Source: an uncultured Clostridia bacterium (GTDB lineage: Bacteria > Bacillota_A > Clostridia > TANB77 > CAG-508). Taken from it: a DNA stretch of 5,132 nt. Numbering within the stretch: position 1 is the stretch's first letter; every line of letters starts with the position of its first letter. Shown here in pieces: positions 1 through 5,132 of the stretch. The notes beneath the pieces were generated by a model, which did not search any database, had not been told where the DNA came from, and was given only the letters and a program-made list of their open reading frames with translations. The DNA is taken from contig CANQXO010000093.1 of the NCBI GenBank assembly GCA_947627825.1, positions 1 through 5,132 on the forward strand, given 5' to 3'. The position numbers and the translations under genes are program-made.

Positions 1-46
1 AATTTACTTTTAAACTTAAAGCTTTTTTAATTTAACTGTAAATATA

Positions 47-75
47 TTGTAATATTTTTCATTTAATGATATAAT
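47..75 (+). promoter_or_regulatory. Sigma-A type promoter with extended -10
   Basis: A -35 like TTGTAA (47-52, 4 of 6 consensus bases) is followed after exactly 17 bases by a perfect TATAAT (70-75). A TG at 67-68 gives an extended -10 (TGnTATAAT). Transcription would start near 82, leaving a leader of about 27 bases before the ATG at 109. It is the best promoter seen in the window and probably drives the protease, tsaD and perhaps the genes after them. AT-rich DNA produces chance -10 boxes, but the spacing, the extended element and the position just ahead of a gene with a strong ribosome binding site support it. Confidence 0.72.
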
Positions 76-95
76 TTGCTAGAATACATTAAGAT

Positions 96-102
96 AAAGG
101 AG
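96..102 (+). promoter_or_regulatory. Ribosome binding site fixing the protease start
   Basis: AAAGGAG lies 6 bases before the ATG at 109. It decides the start against an in-frame TTG at 76, which would add 11 residues. That TTG directly abuts the -10 box, lies upstream of the predicted transcription start, and has no Shine-Dalgarno sequence of its own. Confidence 0.8.
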
Positions 103-108
103 ATTATA

Positions 109-843
109 ATGTTTTTTATTAACGGTTTTTCAAGTCCATTTATGATAATTATGTTGATCTTGCTGATCATGGAAAATGTGGGTTACTATATGAATACACC
201 AGGTGCATTTCTAAATTTAATATTATCTATTCCAGGTTTATTAGTAGCCATTACATTTCATGAATTTGCTCATGCATTTGCTGCAGACAAATTGGGGGAT
301 GATACGCCTAGACGAGAAGGAAGATTAACTTTAAATCCATTAAAACATCTTGACCCAATTGGAGCAATTTTGTTACTTACAGCAGGATTTGGATGGGGAA
401 AACCGGTTCAAATAAATCCAAATAATTTTAATAGAACAATTAGCATAAGAAAAGGAAATGCTATAGTTTCACTAGCAGGACCATTAATGAATTTTGTTTT
501 AGCAATTGTTTTTTCAATTATCTATGGAGTGATACTTTTATGTACAAAAGGAATGTTGTCGACAAATTTAATTATTGTAATAGAAGAAATAATTGGAGTA
601 AATGTTGCCTTAGGAGTATTTAATTTAATACCACTTCCACCTCTTGATGGGTCAAAGATACTAACAGCTTTCTTACCAACAAAGGCAAGGAATTGGTATG
701 TTAATCATGAATATATTTTATATTTTGTATTTGTATTTTTGTGGATTACACCTCTTGCAAGTAGTTTGATAACACCAGCAATTCGTTCAATAAATAAATG
801 GTTGACAAAATTAATATTGTTTATAGTAGGGTTGGGAACTTAA
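109..843 (+). CDS. Site-2 protease family (M50) membrane metalloprotease
   Basis: A predicted zinc metalloprotease of 244 residues that would cut substrates within the membrane. The zinc-binding HExxH motif is seen as HEFAH at residues 51-55, inside a hydrophobic segment (about 34-57). The third ligand is the Asp of NLIPLPPLDG (Asp180), the typical S2P N-x-x-P-x-x-x-L-D-G motif. Between them lie GWGKPV (95-100) and GPLMN (124-128), both typical of the short bacterial S2P group. About six hydrophobic segments are visible (roughly 10-22, 34-57, 84-95, 115-145, 153-175, 201-225). There is no PDZ domain, unlike RseP/RasP, and no CBS domain. The ATG at 109 is chosen because of its AAAGGAG site. 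The stop codon touches the tsaD start, so the two are likely co-transcribed. The substrate is unknown; the family assignment is secure but the physiological role is not. Confidence 0.93.
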   Translation: MFFINGFSSPFMIIMLILLIMENVGYYMNTPGAFLNLILSIPGLLVAITFHEFAHAFAADKLGDDTPRREGRLTLNPLKHLDPIGAILLLTAGFGWGKPVQINPNNFNRTISIRKGNAIVSLAGPLMNFVLAIVFSIIYGVILLCTKGMLSTNLIIVIEEIIGVNVALGVFNLIPLPPLDGSKILTAFLPTKARNWYVNHEYILYFVFVFLWITPLASSLITPAIRSINKWLTKLILFIVGLGT

Positions 844-1824
844 ATGGAAGATGTATTTGTATTAGGAATTGAATCAAGTTGTGATGAAACTGCGGCTTCT
901 GTAGTAAAAAACGGAAGGGTAGTTTTATCGAATATTGTAAATACACAAATTGACATACATAAATTATATGGCGGAGTTGTACCTGAAATTGCTTCAAGAA
1001 ATCATATTCAAAATATTTCGGAGGTAGTGAAAATGGCTATTTCTGAGGCAAATATTGAGTTCAATCAAATTGATGCAGTAGCTTGTACTTATGGACCGGG
1101 ATTAGTTGGTGCCTTATTAGTAGGACTTTCTTATGGAAAAGCTTTAAGTTTTGCATTAGATAAACCTTTAGTTGGTACAAATCATATAGAAGGTCATATT
1201 GCGGCTAATTACATTACATATAAGGATTTAAAGCCACCATTTCTTTGCGTTATGATGTCTGGAGGTAATACTCAAATAATATATGTAAAAGATTATACAA
1301 AGTTTGAAGTTTTGGGTAGAACAAGAGATGATGCAATCGGAGAAGCATTTGATAAAGTCGCAAGAATAATGGATTTGGGCTATCCAGGCGGACCTAAAAT
1401 TGATGAACTTGGCAAAAAAGGAAAAGCAACAATTGAATTACCGAAAACACATTTTGAAAATTTAGATTTTAGTTTTAGTGGAATAAAAACAGCAGTTATA
1501 AATTTACATCACAAAGACCCTAATATAAATAGGGAGGATTTGTGTAAGAGTTTTGAAAAAACAATTTCAGAAATATTGATTGAAAATGTAAAAAAGGCTA
1601 TAGAAAAAACTAAGATTGAAACAATAGTTTTAGCAGGTGGAGTTTCAGCAAATAGCTACATTAGAGATGAATTCCTTAAGTTAAAAAATGCTAAAGTGTA
1701 TATGCCAGATTTTAAACTATGCACAGATAATGCAGCAATGATAGCTTCAGCAGGATATTATAATTTTATGGCTGGAAAAATAAGTGACTTAACTTTGAAT
1801 GCAGAGCCAGATTTAACTTTTTAA
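844..1824 (+). CDS. tsaD: tRNA N6-adenosine threonylcarbamoyltransferase TsaD
   Basis: A full-length TsaD (Kae1/Qri7 family, 326 residues, slightly shorter than the usual 335-345). With TsaB and TsaE it transfers the threonylcarbamoyl group from threonylcarbamoyl-AMP to A37 of ANN-decoding tRNAs, giving t6A, in the cytoplasm. Visible motifs are GIESSCDET (8-16), the YGGVVPEIASRNH segment (42-54), the metal-binding HxxxH (His114 and His118 in NHIEGHIAAN), MSGGNTQ (138-144), DAIGEAFDKVAR (163-174), YPGGP (180-184), FSFSGIKTA (209-217), LAGGVSAN (263-270) and the late metal ligand Asp295 in CTDNAA. The ATG follows the protease TAA with no gap and only a weak GGGA (834-837) precedes it, so translation is probably coupled to the upstream gene. 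The partner genes tsaB and tsaE are not in this window. Function is near certain. Confidence 0.97.
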   Translation: MEDVFVLGIESSCDETAASVVKNGRVVLSNIVNTQIDIHKLYGGVVPEIASRNHIQNISEVVKMAISEANIEFNQIDAVACTYGPGLVGALLVGLSYGKALSFALDKPLVGTNHIEGHIAANYITYKDLKPPFLCVMMSGGNTQIIYVKDYTKFEVLGRTRDDAIGEAFDKVARIMDLGYPGGPKIDELGKKGKATIELPKTHFENLDFSFSGIKTAVINLHHKDPNINREDLCKSFEKTISEILIENVKKAIEKTKIETIVLAGGVSANSYIRDEFLKLKNAKVYMPDFKLCTDNAAMIASAGYYNFMAGKISDLTLNAEPDLTF

Positions 1825-1825
1825 A

Positions 1826-1830
1826 AAGGA
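1826..1830 (+). promoter_or_regulatory. Ribosome binding site of the membrane protein gene
   Basis: AAGGA, in a longer A-rich run just after the tsaD stop codon, lies 9 bases before the ATG at 1840 and supports that start. The 15-base gap from tsaD leaves no room for a separate promoter outside coding sequence. Confidence 0.6.
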
Positions 1831-1839
1831 TAAAATAAA

Positions 1840-3114
1840 ATGGGAATATTTTTTGCAATATCTATATTGATATTATTTATTAGTTTTTTGTTAATAAGAA
1901 AAACAGAAGAAAAAGTTAATATTTTAAAACAAATTGTAACAAATCTTGTATTGCTTTTTTGTTATAATACTTTTATATGTTACATTTTGACACTAATTTC
2001 AATACCAATAACTTTGCTAACTCTTAGCATAATTAATTTATTTTTTAGCATATTAATAATGGGATATTTATTAAAAACTAAAAAAGTACAAAAATTTAAA
2101 TTTGAAAAAATTGATTTATTTTATATATCGCTTCTAGCAATAATGTCAATTGGAGTTTCAATTGCAAATTTTGGATTCCCTTTACAAATAAAATATCAAT
2201 CAGGAGATCCATCTGCACACTACATAACTTCACAAATGTTTGAAAAAGACGATGTTTTGTTGATAAAAACTCAAAATCCAGATGAAGTTTATGGCTCATT
2301 TACTACAAGAAAGTCAGCATCATATGTAAATTCTGGGCTTATAATGAAATGCCTTGCCAATGTAATAGATGAATTTGATTATTATAACATTTTCATATGT
2401 TTTGGAATATTTATATTTTTCTTAACAGGTTGGATGTTTTACAGCACTATTGCAGATTTTGCTAAAAGTAAAAAAACGAAATTTTTTGCATTTATATTTT
2501 CTGCACTTTACTTACTAGGATATCCATTAAATAGCTTACTTTTTGGATTTGAATATTTTAGTATGGGAATATTAATAGTTGGGGCAATTATAGGAGCGGT
2601 GAACACCTACCAAAAGAAGCAAATTGGATTTAAACTCAATTTGTTAGTATTTTTCTTATTAAACTTTGGCGTATTTACAGCGTACTTTATGTTTGTTCCT
2701 TATGTATATAGTGCATTATGGATATATTTCTGCATTGAAGAATATAAAAGAACGAAAAAAATATTGTCATTTAAAACGATTATATTATTATTTGTTACAC
2801 TACTATTACCATTCGCCTTAGGGTATATATATCATATTGAGCCTAATATTTATAAAGCAATATCTCTATTCTTTCAACGAATATTCAATACAGGTAATGG
2901 AGAACAATTAGATAATTTGTTAGAAAATTTAAATGTTGCATCAAGTCTGGTAAATAGAGGACTTGCAGGGTATGGTTATATGTATACCAACTTTTTCTCA
3001 AATATGATTTTATTGTTACCATTTGCATTTATAGCAGTGTACAAAAAGTGGGAAGAAGACAAAGGCACAATATTAATGGCACTTATGAATGTATTATTTA
3101 TTATATTATTTTGA
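1840..3114 (+). CDS. Polytopic membrane protein, GT-C glycosyltransferase-like, N-terminal part (frameshifted)
   Basis: This 424-residue frame is mostly hydrophobic, with about ten to twelve membrane segments (for example near 2-19, 32-58, 60-79, 92-113, 183-206, 213-237, 239-255, 266-299, 312-331, 386-401, 409-424). A polar loop at 114-180 holds GDPSAHY (122-128). An acidic residue in the first large outer loop is typical of GT-C glycosyltransferases that use lipid-linked sugars, so a role in envelope or polysaccharide glycosylation is possible; this is inference, not a family match I can prove. The frame stops at TGA-TAG (3112-3117) inside a hydrophobic stretch. A matching continuation lies in the next frame from 3111, giving a joined product of about 627 residues. 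The gene is therefore likely a frameshifted pseudogene, or intact with a sequence error. It follows tsaD by 15 bases in the same orientation. Confidence 0.72.
   Translation: MGIFFAISILILFISFLLIRKTEEKVNILKQIVTNLVLLFCYNTFICYILTLISIPITLLTLSIINLFFSILIMGYLLKTKKVQKFKFEKIDLFYISLLAIMSIGVSIANFGFPLQIKYQSGDPSAHYITSQMFEKDDVLLIKTQNPDEVYGSFTTRKSASYVNSGLIMKCLANVIDEFDYYNIFICFGIFIFFLTGWMFYSTIADFAKSKKTKFFAFIFSALYLLGYPLNSLLFGFEYFSMGILIVGAIIGAVNTYQKKQIGFKLNLLVFFLLNFGVFTAYFMFVPYVYSALWIYFCIEEYKRTKKILSFKTIILLFVTLLLPFALGYIYHIEPNIYKAISLFFQRIFNTGNGEQLDNLLENLNVASSLVNRGLAGYGYMYTNFFSNMILLLPFAFIAVYKKWEEDKGTILMALMNVLFIILF
3109..3114 (+). other. Frame break (apparent -1) at a short T run before TGA
   Basis: The upstream frame reads TTA TTT TGA here, while the downstream frame reads TTG ATA GGA from 3111. 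Adding one T to the four-T run at 3109-3112 gives TTA TTT TTG ATA GGA and joins both frames without a stop. The join falls in a hydrophobic segment that continues smoothly (FIILF then LIGSKFG). No standard X-XXY-YYZ slippery heptamer is present: the base before TTA is A, and tRNA-Phe slipped back by one would face ATT. Loss of one base, real or technical, is thus likelier than programmed frameshifting. Confidence 0.75.
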
Positions 3115-3722
3115 TAGGAAGTAAATTTGGAAAAGTGTCATATTATTATTTAAGTAAAAACTATTTTCCATTATGGCTATTTTTATTCTATCTAAATTTC
3201 AAGGGATTTTTAGTAGTTTTTGAAAAAAACAAATGGATTCCTTCAATTTGTGTTACAGTTTATATATTAGCAATAATATTAAGCTCAGTATTATGTAATG
3301 ATAGTGTAGAAAATAAAATACCAAATAAACATGAAAATATCAGCCAATTATTAGATATTTATCAAACGAATAAAATTATCTTAATGAATACAGACAAGGA
3401 CTTAACCACAGATGAAATAGAAGTTTTAAGATATGTAAATGATAATATTCCAAAAGATAAAACAGTAGAAGTTGCAGGAGATTTAAAACAAGGATTTTGG
3501 ACCTATGCTATGCTTAGAAGAATTAATAAAGATATAGATTCTTCAGGTCAGTTGCTTTTGGAAATGAAAATGATGCTTATTCATAGAGAAATCGGAAAAG
3601 TAGATTATTTGATTTATTTTAATAGAGGAGAATATTATAAGAAATTAGAAAAACTTTTAGTACAAAATACAGAAGTAGTTTTTGAAAACGAAGCTGGTGG
3701 AGTTTTAAAATATATTAAGTAA
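3111..3722 (+). CDS. C-terminal part of the same GT-C-like membrane protein (frameshifted)
   Basis: The frame codes for about 203 residues from 3111. The open frame extends back to a GTG at 3048, but that 5' part reads as a polar, unrelated-looking peptide over the upstream gene, and no start here has a convincing ribosome binding site. Two hydrophobic segments (about 18-36 and 43-62, counting from 3111) are followed by a soluble domain of about 140 residues. That domain includes a T-x-x-E-I-E-x-L-x-Y-V-x-x-N-I-P-K-D stretch (about 100-116), resembling the helix that opens the soluble C-terminal domain in many GT-C glycosyltransferases. It ends in FENEAGGVLKYIK. Membrane segments followed by one C-terminal soluble domain fit the other half of the protein at 1840-3114. 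As a separate gene it would lack a start signal, so I read it as the broken-off end. The phosphoesterase gene starts 13 bases after it. Confidence 0.68.
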   Translation: MIGSKFGKVSYYYLSKNYFPLWLFLFYLNFKGFLVVFEKNKWIPSICVTVYILAIILSSVLCNDSVENKIPNKHENISQLLDIYQTNKIILMNTDKDLTTDEIEVLRYVNDNIPKDKTVEVAGDLKQGFWTYAMLRRINKDIDSSGQLLLEMKMMLIHREIGKVDYLIYFNRGEYYKKLEKLLVQNTEVVFENEAGGVLKYIK

Positions 3723-3728
3723 AGGGAG
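3721..3728 (+). promoter_or_regulatory. Ribosome binding site that fixes a TTG start
   Basis: AAAGGGAG overlaps the upstream stop codon and leaves 7 bases before the TTG at 3736. The next in-frame ATG (3790, residue 19) would remove the metal-binding GDLH motif, so the TTG start is required by both the site and the protein. Confidence 0.85.
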
Positions 3729-3735
3729 AAAGAAA

Positions 3736-4440
3736 TTGTCAATATACGCAATAGGAGATTTACATTTATCATTTGGCACAAATAAGCCAATGAATGTATT
3801 TGGAGATAACTGGGAAAATTATGAAGAAAAATTGTTGAAAAACTGGAATGATATAATTACAGATAATGATGTAGTTTTGCTTCCCGGAGATTTCTCATGG
3901 GCAACATATTTAGAAGATTCATTAAATGATTTTAAATTTTTAGAGAAATTAAATGGTAAAAAAATTTTACTAAAAGGAAATCATGATTACTGGTGGACAA
4001 CAATCAAAAAAATGAAAGAATTTTTAAATCAAAACGACCTAAAAAATATTGATTTTATATTTAATTCTGCCTATGAAACAGACGAAGCAATTATTGTTGG
4101 GACAAGAGGATGGGCATTTAATGATACAGAAAACAGTGAAAAAATGTTGAAACGAGAAACTCAAAGATTAGAACTTTCAATTAAACAAGCCCTACAAATA
4201 AATGATAAAAAAAGAATAATTTGCATGATGCATTATCCACCAATAACTAAAAATTTGTTAGAAAAAGGACAAAGTAGTGAGTATATTGAATTAATGAAAA
4301 AATATAATATTGCAATTTGTATATATGGACATCTACATGGAGATTCACATGAAGAAGCAGTAGAAGGAAATATACAAGGAATTGATTTTAAATTAGTAAG
4401 CTCAGACTATTTAAAATTTAATCCAATAAAACTTTTATAG
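3736..4440 (+). CDS. Metallophosphoesterase (calcineurin-like phosphohydrolase)
   Basis: A complete 234-residue calcineurin-like metallophosphoesterase with two-metal catalysis expected. The family motifs appear in order: GDLH (Asp8, His10), GDFSW (Asp52), GNHD (81-84, with Asn82 and His83), MHYPP (His166) and GHLHGD (His199, His201). All metal ligands and the catalytic His are therefore present. There is no signal peptide or membrane segment, so it should be cytoplasmic. The size and the GDFSWA and GNHDYWW details resemble a group of predicted bacterial phosphohydrolases (COG1768-like) whose substrate is, to my knowledge, unknown; the ORF alone does not separate a nucleotide, phosphoprotein or other phosphoester substrate. 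The start is TTG, with a strong AAAGGGAG site 7 bases upstream. The 13-base gap suggests it shares a transcript with the membrane protein upstream. Confidence 0.93.
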   Translation: MSIYAIGDLHLSFGTNKPMNVFGDNWENYEEKLLKNWNDIITDNDVVLLPGDFSWATYLEDSLNDFKFLEKLNGKKILLKGNHDYWWTTIKKMKEFLNQNDLKNIDFIFNSAYETDEAIIVGTRGWAFNDTENSEKMLKRETQRLELSIKQALQINDKKRIICMMHYPPITKNLLEKGQSSEYIELMKKYNIAICIYGHLHGDSHEEAVEGNIQGIDFKLVSSDYLKFNPIKLL

Positions 4441-4446
4441 AAACGA

Positions 4447-4464
4447 AGTTATGAAAATATAACT
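4447..4464 (+). repeat. Short inverted repeat after the phosphoesterase gene
   Basis: AGTTAT (4447-4452) and ATAACT (4459-4464) form a perfect 6-bp stem around a 6-base loop, just after the stop codon. It is followed by a run of A, not T, on the + strand, so it is not a rho-independent terminator for the upstream gene. With one G-C pair per arm it is weak and may be chance. Confidence 0.35.
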
Positions 4465-4474
4465 AAAAAAAAAA

Positions 4475-4493
4475 TTATAAAAGGATTTTATAA
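4475..4493 (+). repeat. Perfect AT-only inverted repeat upstream of the transketolase gene
   Basis: TTATAAAA (4475-4482) and TTTTATAA (4486-4493) are exact reverse complements around a GGA centre. The repeat ends 3 bases before the GGGG of the transketolase ribosome binding site. It could be an operator for a regulator that binds AT-rich palindromes, a weak hairpin near the start, or a chance result of base composition. It has no T run after it, so it is not a terminator. Confidence 0.45.
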
Positions 4494-4496
4494 AAA

Positions 4497-4502
4497 GGGG
4501 TG
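4497..4502 (+). promoter_or_regulatory. Ribosome binding site of the transketolase gene
   Basis: GGGGTG, preceded by a run of A, lies 5 bases before the ATG at 4508. A second ATG at 4504 is in another frame that closes after five codons, so 4508 is the start. Confidence 0.7.
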
Positions 4503-4507
4503 AATGT

Positions 4508-5132
4508 ATGAAAATTACTAAAATTGAAGCCTTAGAAGAAAAAGCAAACAAAATAAGACAAGACATTTTACAAGAAATTTATTATGCCAAATCAGGACAC
4601 CCAGGAGGCTCACTGTCTTGTGCAGATATATTGGCAGTCTTGTATTTTAATGAAATGAACATTAATCCACAAAAGCCAGAAGATGAGTCTAGAGATAGAT
4701 TTGTTCTATCAAAAGGTCATGCCTCAGCAGCTTTGTATGCAACTTTAACAGAAAGAGGATATTATTTATTAGATGACCTAGTAACATTTAGACATATAGA
4801 TAGTCCACTTCAAGGACATCCAGATATGAACAAAGTTCCCGGAGTTGATATGACGACAGGTTCATTAGGTCAAGGATTATCAGTCGCAAATGGAATGGCA
4901 CTAGCTTCTAAAATGGATAGCATGGGCTATAGAGTTTATTGTTTGTTAGGAGATGGTGAATTACAAGAAGGACAAATATGGGAAGCGGCAATGACTGCAA
5001 GCAAATACAAACTTGATAATTTATGCGTAATAGTTGATTGCAACAATTTACAATTAACTGGAAAAACAGAAGAAATAAAAGATTTAAATTGTGATGACAT
5101 TGCAAAAAATCATTCAATCAGAGATCAGGCTT
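4508..5132 (+). CDS. Transketolase, N-terminal (ThDP-binding) subunit, 3' end outside the window
   Basis: The first 208 residues of a split-type transketolase N-terminal subunit; the gene runs off the window. Transketolase moves two-carbon ketol units between pentose-phosphate and glycolytic sugars, using thiamine diphosphate and a divalent metal, in the cytoplasm. Seen are SGHPGG (29-34), SKGHA (68-72), SPLQGHPD (99-106), TGSLGQGLS (117-125) and the ThDP motif from GDGELQEGQIWEA (148-160) to the metal-binding Asn pair near 179-180, with the DxNxLQ-type sequence (177-182). The missing 3' part prevents a direct size check, but in Clostridia this start context usually belongs to the subunit of about 270-280 residues, with the pyrimidine-binding subunit encoded next. 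The last eight residues in the window (201-208, after DDIAK) do not resemble the usual KF-x-x-FG continuation. The 67-base gap from the phosphoesterase gene may hold a separate control region. Confidence 0.93.
   Translation, partial: MKITKIEALEEKANKIRQDILQEIYYAKSGHPGGSLSCADILAVLYFNEMNINPQKPEDESRDRFVLSKGHASAALYATLTERGYYLLDDLVTFRHIDSPLQGHPDMNKVPGVDMTTGSLGQGLSVANGMALASKMDSMGYRVYCLLGDGELQEGQIWEAAMTASKYKLDNLCVIVDCNNLQLTGKTEEIKDLNCDDIAKNHSIRDQA

Noticed and set aside
6..30. A possible terminator of an upstream gene (CTTT...AAAG followed by C and six T)
   Set aside because: The stem is only about four mostly A-T pairs, too weak, and no upstream gene is visible in the window.
802..827. A perfect TTGACA (802-807) followed by TATAGT (822-827), as a possible promoter for tsaD
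   Set aside because: The spacing is only 14 bases, well below the normal 16-18, and it lies inside the protease coding sequence.
1934..1968. TATAAT at 1963-1968 as an internal promoter
   Set aside because: No -35 at acceptable spacing: TTGTAA is 23 bases away and TTGTAT is 11. Chance -10 boxes are common in such AT-rich coding DNA.
2096..2299. Minus-strand open frame of 67 codons
   Set aside because: It lies fully inside the membrane protein gene on the opposite strand and has no recognisable motif; a shadow of the real gene.
3112..3117. TGA read as tryptophan (mycoplasma-type code)
   Set aside because: TGA is followed at once by an in-frame TAG, so recoding would add one residue only; Trp is coded by TGG throughout the other genes.
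3100..3120. Programmed -1 ribosomal frameshifting linking the two halves of the membrane protein
   Set aside because: No canonical slippery heptamer, poor re-pairing of tRNA-Phe after slipping, and no strong downstream hairpin seen. Loss of one T is simpler.
4908..5117. Minus-strand open frame of 69 codons
   Set aside because: It is antisense to the conserved ThDP-binding region of transketolase and its product is low-complexity hydrophobic sequence; a shadow frame.

Overview
The window is about 5.1 kb of very AT-rich DNA with every supported gene on the + strand. Strong AGGAG-type ribosome binding sites, TTG/ATG starts, A/T-ending codons and the protein types point to a low-GC Bacillota (Clostridia-like) bacterium, possibly an uncultured gut relative. 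The standard code is in use: Trp is TGG, and the one internal TGA is followed directly by TAG, so recoding would not extend that frame. Species cannot be set from the sequence.

Layout: bases 1-46 show no gene. A sigma-A type promoter (47-75) precedes an intramembrane site-2 (M50) metalloprotease (109-843). tsaD, the catalytic component of tRNA t6A synthesis, starts directly after the protease stop codon (844-1824). A polytopic membrane protein follows, resembling GT-C type glycosyltransferases and broken into two frames: N-terminal part 1840-3114, C-terminal part about 3111-3722. Next is a small metallophosphoesterase with a TTG start (3736-4440). After a 67-base gap holding two short inverted repeats comes the 5' part of a transketolase N-terminal (ThDP-binding) subunit gene (4508 to the window end).

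From 109 to 4440 the intergenic gaps are 0, 15 and 13 bases, with no terminator-like structure between genes, so one transcript from the 47-75 promoter is plausible. The genes do not form an obvious pathway: they look like a housekeeping run of membrane proteolysis, tRNA modification, a possible envelope glycosyltransferase, a phosphohydrolase and pentose-phosphate metabolism. I found no CRISPR array, RNA gene, insertion sequence, phage gene or defence system.

The main anomaly is the single-base frame break in the membrane protein at about 3109-3114, best explained by loss of one T (in the genome or the assembly). Secondary points are the AT-only inverted repeat before the transketolase gene and an unusual last few residues of the transketolase reading frame at the window edge. 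I see no convincing evidence of an undescribed biological system here.
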